Shown here in pieces: positions 15,738 through 24,197 of a stretch of DNA of 30,252 nt. Position numbers and translations under genes: made by a program. Under the pieces are notes generated by a model. The model searched no databases and had not been told where the DNA came from. It saw only the letters and a program-made list of their open reading frames with translations. Numbering within the stretch: the first letter of the stretch is position 1; the number at the start of each line of letters is the position of its first letter. The stretch covers positions 1 through 30,252 of the forward strand of contig JAAFHE010000001.1 in assembly GCA_013298265.1 (NCBI GenBank). The letters are read 5' to 3'. The stretch comes from Lysobacterales bacterium (GTDB taxonomy: Bacteria; Pseudomonadota; Gammaproteobacteria; Xanthomonadales; Rhodanobacteraceae).

Positions 15738-16544
15738 TTGCGCACCCTGAGTTCCGCACTGGCCGGGCGTACTGCACCGGTGTTGGCGCTCGCGTTCCAG
15801 CTCGCCCGGCGGGATCTGCGCAGCCGCTACCTCGGCAGCTTCAGCGGCGGCGCGTGGGCGTTGCTGCAGCCGCTCGTACAGCTCGCGGTATACGCGTTCG
15901 TGTTCGGATACATTTTTCGACAGCGCCTGCCCGGTGCCGACGCGCCGGGCTACGTGCCCTTCCTTGTCGTTGTCATGTGGCCGTGGACGGCGTTCGCCGA
16001 AGCGGTCAGCCGCGGGACGACGGCGATCCAGGACAACGCCAGCCTCATTGGTAAAGTCGCCCTGCCGCGCGCGGCGCTTGTGCTGGCGCCGGTGATGGCC
16101 TCATTTGCGATCCACGGCATCGGTTTTCTCGGTCTGTTGCTGGTCATGCTGCTGGCAGGTGCGGGTCTGGCGCCGGCAGGCCTGGCATTGATGCTGCCGG
16201 CACTGGCGCTGCTGTTTCTCTTCGCGCTGGGCCTGGCTTTGCTGCTGTCGGCGTTGCAGGTGTTCGTGCGCGATATCGCGCCGGCGTTACCGCAGATCCT
16301 CATGCTGTGGATGTTCCTATCACCCGTGTTCTACGGCCGCTATGTGATGCCGGAATGGGTAAGGCCGTGGTTCGACCTGAATCCGATGACCGGATTTGCC
16401 GAATACCTGCGCTATGCGCTGCTGAACATGCCCGCGCCCGGCCTGCGCGCGATGGCGTGCAGCGTCGGGGCGGTGGTTCTGGTCCTGGCCCTGGGACTGT
16501 TCGCGTTCCGCCGCCTGCAGCGCCATTTCGAGGATTTCCTGTGA
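15738..16544 (+). CDS. wzm: ABC-2 type polysaccharide export permease (Wzm-like)
   Basis: This is the membrane subunit of an ABC transporter that exports O-antigen or a related surface polysaccharide across the inner membrane. The N-terminus carries the typical amphipathic segment (LARRDLRSRYLGSF), followed by about six hydrophobic segments and the motif FLSPVFY near residue 200. An in-frame stop at 15729-15731 limits the start to TTG 15738 or GTG 15780. I list TTG because it gives a normal-length N-terminus (268 residues), but neither has a convincing Shine-Dalgarno sequence. It overlaps the ATP-binding subunit gene (GTGA at 16541). The family is clear; the exact substrate is unknown. Confidence 0.9.
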   Translation: MRTLSSALAGRTAPVLALAFQLARRDLRSRYLGSFSGGAWALLQPLVQLAVYAFVFGYIFRQRLPGADAPGYVPFLVVVMWPWTAFAEAVSRGTTAIQDNASLIGKVALPRAALVLAPVMASFAIHGIGFLGLLLVMLLAGAGLAPAGLALMLPALALLFLFALGLALLLSALQVFVRDIAPALPQILMLWMFLSPVFYGRYVMPEWVRPWFDLNPMTGFAEYLRYALLNMPAPGLRAMACSVGAVVLVLALGLFAFRRLQRHFEDFL

Positions 16545-17755
16545 GCGTGCTGGTTGAGGCGCACGGCCTCGGCAAGAGTTATCCGCGCGTGTTTCGCCGC
16601 AGCGACCGGTTTCGGTCGCTGTGCAGCCTGCTCGCCGGGCGTGCCTCGGGTGAAGTCACGCCGGTGTTGCAGGGTATCGACCTGTGCGTGCCGCGTGGTC
16701 AGTCGCTTGGCCTGATCGGCGATAACGGCGCTGGCAAGTCGACCTTGCTGAAACTGCTGACCGGCGTGCTGACGCCGACCCACGGCAGTGTGCGTGTCAA
16801 CGGCCGCGTCGGAGCGCTGCTGGAACTCGGCGCCGGCTTCCATCCGGAATACACCGGCCGCGACAACATCGCGATGGCCGCGACCTTGCAGGGCTTTTCC
16901 GCCGACGATCTTGCCGCGAGACTGGCCGACATCGTTGCGTTCGCCGATATCGGGCGCTACATCGACGAGCCGGTCAAACACTATTCGTCCGGAATGGTGG
17001 TGCGACTGGGCTTCGCCATTGTCGCGGCGACGCGTCCTGACCTGCTGATCACCGACGAAGTGCTGGCAGTCGGCGACGAATCCTTCCAGAAGAAATGTAT
17101 TCGCTGGATGGAAGACTATCTCGAGCAGGGCGGCACCCTGATCCTGGTTTCGCACAGCATGTACCACATCCAGAAACTGTGCCGGCAAGCGCTATGGCTG
17201 CGTGAGGGCCGTATGCAGGCCAGCGGCGACGTCTTCGAGGTGACCCAGGCTTACCTGGCCCATCACGAACGCAAGTCTGCGGCCGACGAAGCCCGCGCGC
17301 GCGACCTTGACGCCGTGCGCGGCCTCGAATTCCATGTGCGCGCAATGCGTGTCAATGGCGAGGAGGCCGAAACCTTGCCGGCGGTCGAGCAAGGCGCTGC
17401 GTTGACGGTCGAGGCGACGATCGCCTCCCGCGATGGTCGCGTGCCCGTCGTCAATGTCGGTTTCGCTCGTGCCGATGGAACGCCGGTCTACGGCGTCAGC
17501 AGCGACATGGACGGCGTACAGCCAGCCCCGCTGCCCGACGGCGATTTCCGTATCGTGCTGCATATCGCCGAGCTGCCATTGTTGCCGGCGAGCTACACGA
17601 TCCGCGTCCACCCGCTGGATAGTGAAGGTCTTCGCCTGTTCGACACCGTCGAGCGCACGCTGACGGTCAAGGGACGCAGTTCCGAGTCGGGACTGGTGCG
17701 GCTGGCCCACGTCTGGGAACATGCCGCCCCCTTGAGCAGGAGCCGAGGCGAATGA
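16541..17755 (+). CDS. wzt: Polysaccharide ABC transporter ATP-binding protein (Wzt-like) with C-terminal domain
   Basis: This is the ATPase partner of the permease just upstream. The GTG at 16541 overlaps the permease stop, which fits the MSVLVEAHGLGKSY start; the longer frame from 16307 lies inside wzm. Walker A GDNGAGKST is at 60-68, the family-specific LLELGAGFHPEYTGRDN at about 93-109, the signature YSSGM at 148-152, Walker B LLITDEVLAVGD at 168-179, and the switch His (VSHSM) at about 205. About 150 extra residues (255-404) match the size and beta-rich look of the Wzt C-terminal domain that recognises the finished glycan in some O-antigens. This suggests export after chain completion, in line with the methyltransferase gene that follows. 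Confidence 0.93.
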   Translation: MSVLVEAHGLGKSYPRVFRRSDRFRSLCSLLAGRASGEVTPVLQGIDLCVPRGQSLGLIGDNGAGKSTLLKLLTGVLTPTHGSVRVNGRVGALLELGAGFHPEYTGRDNIAMAATLQGFSADDLAARLADIVAFADIGRYIDEPVKHYSSGMVVRLGFAIVAATRPDLLITDEVLAVGDESFQKKCIRWMEDYLEQGGTLILVSHSMYHIQKLCRQALWLREGRMQASGDVFEVTQAYLAHHERKSAADEARARDLDAVRGLEFHVRAMRVNGEEAETLPAVEQGAALTVEATIASRDGRVPVVNVGFARADGTPVYGVSSDMDGVQPAPLPDGDFRIVLHIAELPLLPASYTIRVHPLDSEGLRLFDTVERTLTVKGRSSESGLVRLAHVWEHAAPLSRSRGE

Positions 17756-18678
17756 GCGCAGGCGCAGCCCTGGAATTCACCGGAGAACGCTTTACGCCCG
17801 AATGCGTGCGCGAGATCTGGTACGAGCACTGGCATCGCTATGCGCTGGTCCACTCCTGGGCGCGGGGCCGCCGAGTGCTTGATGCGGCCTGCGGCGAAGG
17901 CTACGGCAGCGCGCTGCTCGCCGGCGTGGCTGAGTCGGTGCTCGGCCTGGATGTGGATCCGGCCGCCGTTGCGCATGCGCGCAGCCGCTATGCCGGCACG
18001 AGCAACCTGAGCTTCGACCAGGCCGACGCGACCCGCCTGCAGCTGGCGGCGGCGAGCTTCGATCTCGTTGTCTCGTTTGAAACGCTGGAGCACGTCGAAG
18101 CGCAGGATGGCCTGCTGGATGGATTGAGCCATGCGCTGAGTGATGACGGTCTGCTGGTGATTTCCTCGCCGGACAAGGCTACCTACGGCGACGCGGCAGG
18201 CTTTCGCAACGAGTTCCATGTGCGCGAGCTGTATCGCGACGAATTCGAGAAGCTGCTCCGCGCGCGTTTCCCGCATGTACGCATCTACGCCCAGCGTCTG
18301 CTGTTCCAGTCGGCGATCTGGTCGCTGGATCCGCCGGGCCTGGAGACGGCGGGCCACTACGCGACCGCCGGCAGCGATGGGCAGGTCGAGGAAGGCCTGA
18401 TCTACGCCCCCATGTATTTCATCGCGGTCTGTTCGCGGCGCCCGCTGCCGCCATTGCCGGCGACGTCCTGGTTCGGTGATCGCGACGAATCCGTCTATCA
18501 GCACTACAATCACGAAATCCGCAAGAACATGGCAGCCGGCGCGCGCATCGCCGAGCTGGAGGCGCAGCTCGAAGCCGCGCTGCAGCGGGAACGCACTGTC
18601 GTATCCGGATTGGCCGCCGGTATTGCCGAACCGCCACGGCGATCCTGGTGGCGTCGCTGGACTAGCGGCCCGGACTGA
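17752..18678 (+). CDS. SAM-dependent methyltransferase with coiled-coil tail
   Basis: This is a class I SAM methyltransferase. Motif I is VLDAACGEGYG (42-52), the acidic ribose-binding residue lies in LGLDVDP (64-70), and FDLVVSFETLEHVE (103-116) is the usual post-I block. A hydrophobic C-terminal segment is followed by a charged helical stretch (about 250-286, IAELEAQLEAALQRE) and a basic Trp-rich end (RRSWWRRWTS). The ATGA overlap with wzt implies coupled expression. Methyltransferases next to Wzm/Wzt can cap the non-reducing end of a glycan, as WbdD does in E. coli O8/O9a; this one lacks the WbdD kinase part. A role in capping is inference; it could instead modify a sugar nucleotide. Confidence 0.88.
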   Translation: MSAGAALEFTGERFTPECVREIWYEHWHRYALVHSWARGRRVLDAACGEGYGSALLAGVAESVLGLDVDPAAVAHARSRYAGTSNLSFDQADATRLQLAAASFDLVVSFETLEHVEAQDGLLDGLSHALSDDGLLVISSPDKATYGDAAGFRNEFHVRELYRDEFEKLLRARFPHVRIYAQRLLFQSAIWSLDPPGLETAGHYATAGSDGQVEEGLIYAPMYFIAVCSRRPLPPLPATSWFGDRDESVYQHYNHEIRKNMAAGARIAELEAQLEAALQRERTVVSGLAAGIAEPPRRSWWRRWTSGPD

Positions 18679-18775
18679 GACAAACACCAGCGGCCGCATT
18701 GCACAACACCGACGACATCGACACGCGCCACGGCCGCCGGCCGCGCGCCGACTCAGGCAAGGGCAACAGGGTTAC

Positions 18776-20641
18776 ATGAGCAACAACCTGCAATACCAAT
18801 ACACCTTCGACGCCACACCGGCGCCTGCCGCGCCCGTGCGCCCCGACCCGAACGCTCCGCTGTTCGCGTCCGAGGATGCGCTCGTGGCATCGCTGTCCAA
18901 CAGCGAATGCGTGTTCCAGGTCAAACGTACGGGCGATGCCCACGTCATGACCTTCCAGGTGTTGCAGGCGCTCGACCAATGCCGCGAATTCCGCACGCTG
19001 GACGAACATGTGGCGCGCATCCAGAGCACGGTCCCGGGCCTGGAGCAGCAGCGCGATGCAGTCACCCGCGTGCTGCAAAGTCTGATTGAGCGCGACCTGC
19101 TGATCTCCGATACCCGTTTTACGGAGCGCCTGGCATCTGGTGCAACACCGGCCCGCGCTCCGTTGCGCGCGATATTCGTGCGCGCCTGCGACCGCCCGGC
19201 CCAGCTCGAGCGCCTGCTGGCATCGATCAGCGAATACGAACGCCGCCACCGTGCCGGCCGCCACTACGTCGTGCTCGACGACTCGGTACTTGCGGTCAAC
19301 ATCGACCGGCACCGTGACCTGCTGCGCGAATTCGCCCGCACGTTGGGTTGCAAGGTCACCTACGTCGGGCCAGCCGAGCGCCAGCGTCTCGTCGAGCGTC
19401 TTGGCAAGGCCGTTCCGAATCACCAGGCGGCGCTGCAGCAGATGTTGCTGCCGCAAGCCGGCGCGACGCGCTTCGGCGGTGGGCGCAGCTGGAATCTGGC
19501 GCTGCTGCTGTCGGCCGGCAACCGCTTCATCATGTTCGACGACGACCAGTGCCTGCCACTACGCCGGCACGAGCGCGCGCGCGACGGCCTGGATCTCAAC
19601 CCGACCCAGCTGCCGTTCGCACGCTTCTACCGCAACATGGAAGAGGCGCTGGCTGCTGGCGACGAGCTCGGTGACGACCCGTTCAACCTGCATCTTGACG
19701 TCTGCGGCATTGGCCTCGGTGAGCTGATCGGTCGTAGCGAATACAGCCTCAATCGCGAGTCTCTGCGTGGCCTGAACCTGGCGCGGCTCGCGCACCTCAA
19801 CAGCGATACGCGCGTGCTCGCTACCCAGCAGGGCACTTACGGCAGCGCGCGCTCGGAAAGCGCCGCCTGGATCTACCATCTCGACGCGGCCGGCCGCGCG
19901 GATCTGTGCGCCGACCGCGATGCCTATCTCAGCAACATCGAGGCGCAGTTCATCTGGCAGGGTACGCAGCGTGCGCGCCTGGGGTCGATTTCCTGGTTCA
20001 CACCGTTCTCCTTCGACAACAGCCAGCTACTGCCGTGCACGAACGCGCTGGGTCGCGGCGAAGACGCGCTGTTCTCCGCGGCGGCGCATTTCTGTCATCC
20101 GGACGCGCTGGTGCTTGAGCTGCCGGTCGCGGTCGGACACCTGCAGGAACAGATCCGACGCCGCTCGCCGCGTTCGCTGCAGGCGAGCACCCCGCGCGTG
20201 AACCACTTCGCGACCGACTATATCCAGCGCCAGTTCGGCAATTTCCTGGCCAGCGACCCGTCGCAGCGTCTCGGCTTGCTCGCCACCATTTTCCGCGACC
20301 TCGCCGGCGCGAATCAGGCCGCACGCATCACCCATCTGCGCGAATACCTCAACTACGTGCGCGCCGATGCAATCGAGCGCCTGCAGCAGACATTCGAGGG
20401 CGCGACCGATGCGCCGGTCTACTGGCAGGCCGACGTGCGCAGCATCATCGACGCCAACGGTCGGGCGTTGATCGCCAAAGCACCTCCGCGCCTCGGTGAT
20501 TGGAGCGATGAGTACGATCCGGCCGCCTGCGCTCAGGCCCTGCGCCAGGAACTGAGCGAGCTCGCCGACAGCTACAACGCCTGGCCGCAGCTGTGGGAAC
20601 ACGCGCGCGAGTCCGGCGACAAGCTGCTGGCCGGCGTCTGA
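18776..20641 (+). CDS. Large protein with PqqD-like N-terminal region and GT-A glycosyltransferase-like domain
   Basis: The ATG at 18776 (MSNNLQYQYTF) is preferred; the longer frame from 18476 lies within the methyltransferase gene. The 621-residue product is soluble. Residues about 28-112 have the pattern of PqqD-like winged-helix domains (MTFQVLQALDQ, a helix, then VLQSLIERDLLI). From about 131 a GT-A fold begins (RAIFVRACDRPAQLERLLASI), with YVVLDDS (164-170), a DxD-type metal site FIMFDDD (251-257) and a late acidic motif LGRGEDALF (425-433). About 190 further residues follow with no recognised domain. I infer a glycosyltransferase; the donor and acceptor are unknown. The PqqD-like call rests on pattern only. 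Confidence 0.7.
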   Translation: MSNNLQYQYTFDATPAPAAPVRPDPNAPLFASEDALVASLSNSECVFQVKRTGDAHVMTFQVLQALDQCREFRTLDEHVARIQSTVPGLEQQRDAVTRVLQSLIERDLLISDTRFTERLASGATPARAPLRAIFVRACDRPAQLERLLASISEYERRHRAGRHYVVLDDSVLAVNIDRHRDLLREFARTLGCKVTYVGPAERQRLVERLGKAVPNHQAALQQMLLPQAGATRFGGGRSWNLALLLSAGNRFIMFDDDQCLPLRRHERARDGLDLNPTQLPFARFYRNMEEALAAGDELGDDPFNLHLDVCGIGLGELIGRSEYSLNRESLRGLNLARLAHLNSDTRVLATQQGTYGSARSESAAWIYHLDAAGRADLCADRDAYLSNIEAQFIWQGTQRARLGSISWFTPFSFDNSQLLPCTNALGRGEDALFSAAAHFCHPDALVLELPVAVGHLQEQIRRRSPRSLQASTPRVNHFATDYIQRQFGNFLASDPSQRLGLLATIFRDLAGANQAARITHLREYLNYVRADAIERLQQTFEGATDAPVYWQADVRSIIDANGRALIAKAPPRLGDWSDEYDPAACAQALRQELSELADSYNAWPQLWEHARESGDKLLAGV

Positions 20642-20654
20642 CACCGGCGGCCGC

Positions 20655-21554
20655 ATGCGGTTGCCGGCGCTGACCAGCATCATCGTCGTCGCCGCCGACA
20701 GCGGCGCCGGGCTGCTAGCCGCGGCGCGCCGCGCGCTCGCCAGTAGCACTGCGGTTGAGCTACTCGTCAGCGACAACGCCAGCGGCGACGGCAGCGTCGC
20801 CGCGGTCGCGGCCGAATTCGCCGACGATCCGCGTGTGCGCATTGTCTACAACGGAGCAAATCTCGGCTTCGGCGCCGGGGTGAATCGCGTGGCGCCGCTG
20901 GCCCGCGGCGACTTCCTGCTGATCCTCAATCCCGACTGCCTGCTCGAGCCCGACACAGTCGCGCGTCTGCGCGCCTGTGCGGCAACGGTCAACCGGCTCG
21001 GTGTGCTTGGCGCGCGCGTCCGTCATCCTGACGGCAGCGACGAACCCGCCTCAATCCGGCGCGACCCGACCCTGCGCCGCAGTCTGCTGAGCCTGAGCGG
21101 CCTCGCCCGCTTCGCTTCGCGCTGGCCTGCATGGCAGGGTGTGGACGAAGCCCTGGATGTGGCCGGGCGCGGCGAGGATCGAGCGGCAGAAGTCGTTTCC
21201 GGTGCGCTGATGCTGCTGCCGCACGCGGCGTTCGACGCGGTCAACGGCTTCGACGAAGGATATTTCCTGCATTGTGAAGACCTGGACCTGTGCCGGCGCC
21301 TGCGTGATGCCGGCTACGCGGTCCACTACGCGGGCTCGATCGCGGTCGAACATGGCAAGGGCGGTTCCAGCCGGCACCGGCCCGTATTTGTCGCCTGGCA
21401 CAAGCATCGCGGCATGTGGCGCTGGTTCTGCCGCTTCGACCCGGCTGCACGCAACCCTGCACTGCGAGGCCTGGTCTGGTTCGGGCTGTGGATGCGTTTT
21501 GTAGCGTTGTTGCCTTTACTGCTTTGGCGCAAATGGCGTCGTGCGCGCCGCTAG
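20655..21554 (+). CDS. GT2 family glycosyltransferase (rhamnosyltransferase-like)
   Basis: This is a cytoplasmic GT-A glycosyltransferase of family 2. The N-terminal fold shows SIIVVAADSG, LLVSDNASGDGS, the motif NLGFGAGVN and LILNPDC in place of a strict DxD. The acceptor-side block GFDEGYFLHCEDLDLCRRLRD (about 200-220) contains the catalytic ED typical of WbbL-like rhamnosyltransferases. A hydrophobic basic C-terminus (FVALLPLLLWRKWRRARR) probably touches the membrane. The ATG lies 13 bases after the previous stop. The product has 299 residues. The TAG stop lies inside the left arm of a long palindrome (21551-21735). Donor specificity is not visible. Confidence 0.9.
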   Translation: MRLPALTSIIVVAADSGAGLLAAARRALASSTAVELLVSDNASGDGSVAAVAAEFADDPRVRIVYNGANLGFGAGVNRVAPLARGDFLLILNPDCLLEPDTVARLRACAATVNRLGVLGARVRHPDGSDEPASIRRDPTLRRSLLSLSGLARFASRWPAWQGVDEALDVAGRGEDRAAEVVSGALMLLPHAAFDAVNGFDEGYFLHCEDLDLCRRLRDAGYAVHYAGSIAVEHGKGGSSRHRPVFVAWHKHRGMWRWFCRFDPAARNPALRGLVWFGLWMRFVALLPLLLWRKWRRARR

Positions 21555-21735
21555 CCCGCCTTTCTCACACCCGTTCGTAGCGAGGCCGTCGAGACGCTGT
21601 CCTGATGCGCGCCACGGACTTCAGTGACGGCGAAGGCGTAGTCGACACGACGTCGAGCCGACACGACGGAGCAGCGCGCGTCAGGGCGAGTCTATCGGCG
21701 GCGGCAGTAGAAGGGGTGAGAGAAAGGCGGGCTAG
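21551..21735. repeat. 185-bp imperfect palindromic element, MITE-like
   Basis: The ends are 22-bp inverted repeats with one mismatch: CTAGCCCGCCTTTCTC plus six more bases (21551-21572), against 21714-21735. An inner pair, CCTGATGCGCGC (21601-21612) with GCGCGCGTCAGG (21674-21685), has exactly the same centre (21643). Stretches between also match loosely, so the whole element can fold on itself. It holds no credible gene. CTAG at each end could be a 4-bp target duplication of the type made by IS5-group transposases. It sits exactly between convergent genes, where it could also act as a two-way terminator. The palindrome is seen; the mobile origin is inferred. Confidence 0.75.
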
Positions 21736-21745
21736 CGCGCGGAAC

Positions 21746-22414
21746 TCACCAGTGCTCGCCGAGGATCCCCGGCACGTAGCGCGCGCCGCGTTCCCGCACA
21801 AGCTTTGGATAGATCTCGCCGTCGGAGGTCTGCGAGCGGTCGTACCAGCCGCCGATCTCGCGCCAGATCGACGTCTTCGCGACTAGCTGCAGGCAATCGA
21901 TCAGCCCCGGCGTGGCCGGAATGCCGGTGTAGATCAGCACACTATCGGTCCAGGCCGTGTTGCGGTACAGGGCGCCGCGTCCGCTGTAGCTCATGCCGCG
22001 CATGAGGATGCCGAAGATCAGGATGTCGGGGTTCTCCGTCATCTGCGGGTTCGGCCCCGGCTTCACCGGGACGCGGCTCCAATGTTCCAGGACCTCGAGC
22101 GCGTTCGGGTACAGCACGTTGTCCGGGTTGAAGTGCACGATGAACTCGCCGCGTGCTTCGGCAATGCCGCGATCGCGCAGGGAGTGTCCCCAGTCGTTAT
22201 AGCGCTGCTCCGTCACCTGCAGACGCAAGCGGTCACCAAAACCGAAGGCCGACAGATCCGGAAGCGGTCGCGACAGCGGACCATCGTGATACAGCAGGAT
22301 CTCGAAATCGGCAAAAGTCTGCTCGGCCAGGCAGCGCATGCCGCGAAGGAACAGGGCATCGCTGAGGCTGCCGTCGTAGTGCGGAACCACGATGCTGTAG
22401 CGCGGGCTATTCAC
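21746..22414 (-). CDS. Small GT-A glycosyltransferase-like protein
   Basis: This minus-strand gene points toward the GT2 gene and ends 11 bases from the palindrome. The GTG at 22414 has AAGGA nine bases upstream and gives MNSPRYSIVVPHYDGSL, a classic GT-A beginning; the longer frame to 22474 has no such support. The product is 222 residues. ILLYHDGP follows the first helix, and GEFIVHFNPDNVLYPNALE carries an NPDN in the DxD position. The closing GGWYDRSQTSDGEIYPKL resembles the acceptor-side acidic region, though without a normal ED. At this size it is a bare catalytic domain. The substrate is unknown. It lies 121 bases downstream of ettA, behind a strong hairpin, so it may have its own promoter. 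Confidence 0.8.
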   Translation of the reverse strand: MNSPRYSIVVPHYDGSLSDALFLRGMRCLAEQTFADFEILLYHDGPLSRPLPDLSAFGFGDRLRLQVTEQRYNDWGHSLRDRGIAEARGEFIVHFNPDNVLYPNALEVLEHWSRVPVKPGPNPQMTENPDILIFGILMRGMSYSGRGALYRNTAWTDSVLIYTGIPATPGLIDCLQLVAKTSIWREIGGWYDRSQTSDGEIYPKLVRERGARYVPGILGEHW

Positions 22415-22478
22415 GGGGCGGAATCCTTGGTCGCGATGGGTGCGATGCCGGCCCGACGACACGGGCACACACACTGCC

Positions 22479-22523
22479 CCGACAGTGGCGCTTCCCGGCG
22501 CGAACGCGGGAAGCGCCTGTCGG
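22479..22523 (-). terminator. Strong hairpin downstream of ettA
   Basis: CCGACAG (22479-22485) and GCGCTTCCC (22488-22496) pair with GGGAAGCGC (22508-22516) and CTGTCGG (22517-22523), giving 16 base pairs with a two-base bulge. It begins 12 bases after the ettA stop on the minus strand. No T-run follows, so it may be a terminator of the tail-less kind or an mRNA 3'-end stabiliser. A smaller GGGCA/TGCCC hairpin (22463-22479) lies next to it. Confidence 0.55.
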
Positions 22524-22535
22524 CTGGCGCCTGAC

Positions 22536-24197
22536 TCAGGCGAGCTTCTTGTATCTCACGCGATGCGGCCGGGCCGCTTCATCACCCAGACGACGCTTCT
22601 TGTCTTCCTCGTACTCGCGGTAGTTGCCGGTGAAATACTCGACGTGCGAATCGCCTTCGAACGCGAGGATATGCGTCGCGATGCGGTCGAGGAACCAGCG
22701 GTCATGCGAGATGACCATCGCGCAGCCGGGGAACTCCAGCAGCGCCTCTTCCAGGGCGCGCAGGGTTTCCACGTCGAGGTCGTTGGACGGCTCGTCGAGC
22801 AGCAGCACGTTGCCGCCCTGCATCAGCGTCTTGGCCAGGTGCAGGCGCCCGCGCTCACCGCCGGAGAGCTGGCCGACGATCTTCTGCTGGTCCTGTCCCT
22901 TGAAGTTGAAGCGGCCGATGTAAGCGCGCGACGGCGTCTGGTACTTGCCGACCGTGATCATGTCCGATCCGCCGGATACTTCCTGCCAAACGTTGTTGGT
23001 GCCGCTGAGTGAGTCACGTGACTGGTCGACATAGGCCAACTGCACGGTCTGGCCGATCGCGATCTCGCCCTTGTCGGGTTTCTCCGCGCCGATCAGTAGC
23101 TTGAAGAAGGTCGATTTGCCGGCGCCGTTCGGACCGATGATGCCGACGATCGCACCCGGCGGGACGCGGAAGGACAGGTCGTCGATGAGCAGGCGGTCGC
23201 CGAAGGCCTTGGAGACGTGCTTGAACTCGATGACCATGTCGCCGAGGCGCTCGCCCGGCGGAATGTAGATTTCGTTGGTTTCGTTGCGCGACTGGTACTC
23301 GACCGAGTTCAGTTCCTCGAAGCGGTTCAGGCGTGCCTTGCCCTTGGACTGACGGCCCTTGGCGTTCTGGCGCACCCACTCGAGTTCGCGCTGAATCGCC
23401 TTCTGGCGTGACTTTTCCTGCTGCGCTTCCTGTTTGAGTCGCTCGTCTTTCTGTTCCAGCCAAGATGTGTAGTTGCCCTTCCACGGAATGCCGCGGCCGC
23501 GATCGAGTTCAAGAATCCACTCCGCGGCGTTGTCCAGGAAGTAGCGATCATGCGTGACGGCGACGACGGTGCCGGGGAAGTCGGCCAGGAACTGTTCCAG
23601 CCATTCCACCGACTCGGCGTCGAGATGGTTGGTCGGTTCGTCCAGCAGCAGCATGTCCGGCTTGGACAGCAGCAGGCGGCACAGGGCGACACGGCGTTTC
23701 TCGCCGCCGGACAGATTGCCGATCTTGGCGTCCCACTCAGCCAGACGCAGCGCGTCGGCGGCTACTTCGAGCTGGCGTTCCAGGGTGTGCGCGTCGGTGA
23801 CCGCGAGGATGTTCTCGAGGCGCTGCTGCTCGGCGGCGAGCTTGTCGAAATCGGCGCCTTCTTCGCCGTAGGCCGCATAGACCTCGTCCAGGCGCTGCTG
23901 TGCGTGCAGGATGTCGGAGACGCCCTCCTCGACGCACTCGCGCACGGTCTTGTTCGGGTCGAGGTCCGGCTCCTGCGGCAGATAGCCGACCTTGAGGTCT
24001 GGTTGCGGCCGCGCTTCGCCGAGGAAGTCCTTGTCGATGCCGGCCATGATGCGCAAAACGGTGGATTTGCCGGAACCATTCACGCCGAGCAGGCCGATCT
24101 TGGCGCCGGGGTAAAACGACAGCGAGATATCTTTGATGATCTCGCGCTTCGGGGGAACGATCTTGCTGACCCCGATCATGGTGTACACGTACTGCAT
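22536..24197 (-). CDS. ettA: Energy-dependent translational throttle protein EttA (ABC-F)
   Basis: EttA is an ABC-F ATPase that binds the ribosomal E site and gates entry into elongation according to ATP/ADP level. I set the start at 24197 because MQYVYTM matches the known EttA beginning; the frame continues upstream to 24230 without support. The 553 residues match E. coli EttA. ABC domain 1 has GVNGSGKST (38-46), LSGGEKRR (162-169) and LLLDEPTNH (183-191). An Arg/Lys/Gln-rich linker (about 242-320), which contacts P-site tRNA, precedes domain 2 with GPNGAGKST (355-363), LSGGERGR and LLLDEPSND. There is no transmembrane segment. It sits, oddly, between glycosyltransferase genes, but is itself ordinary. 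Confidence 0.97.
   Translation of the reverse strand: MQYVYTMIGVSKIVPPKREIIKDISLSFYPGAKIGLLGVNGSGKSTVLRIMAGIDKDFLGEARPQPDLKVGYLPQEPDLDPNKTVRECVEEGVSDILHAQQRLDEVYAAYGEEGADFDKLAAEQQRLENILAVTDAHTLERQLEVAADALRLAEWDAKIGNLSGGEKRRVALCRLLLSKPDMLLLDEPTNHLDAESVEWLEQFLADFPGTVVAVTHDRYFLDNAAEWILELDRGRGIPWKGNYTSWLEQKDERLKQEAQQEKSRQKAIQRELEWVRQNAKGRQSKGKARLNRFEELNSVEYQSRNETNEIYIPPGERLGDMVIEFKHVSKAFGDRLLIDDLSFRVPPGAIVGIIGPNGAGKSTFFKLLIGAEKPDKGEIAIGQTVQLAYVDQSRDSLSGTNNVWQEVSGGSDMITVGKYQTPSRAYIGRFNFKGQDQQKIVGQLSGGERGRLHLAKTLMQGGNVLLLDEPSNDLDVETLRALEEALLEFPGCAMVISHDRWFLDRIATHILAFEGDSHVEYFTGNYREYEEDKKRRLGDEAARPHRVRYKKLA

Noticed and set aside
21573..21713. A transposase fragment or small gene inside the palindromic element
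   Set aside because: The short open frames there match no known protein pattern and follow the palindrome's symmetry; there is no start signal.
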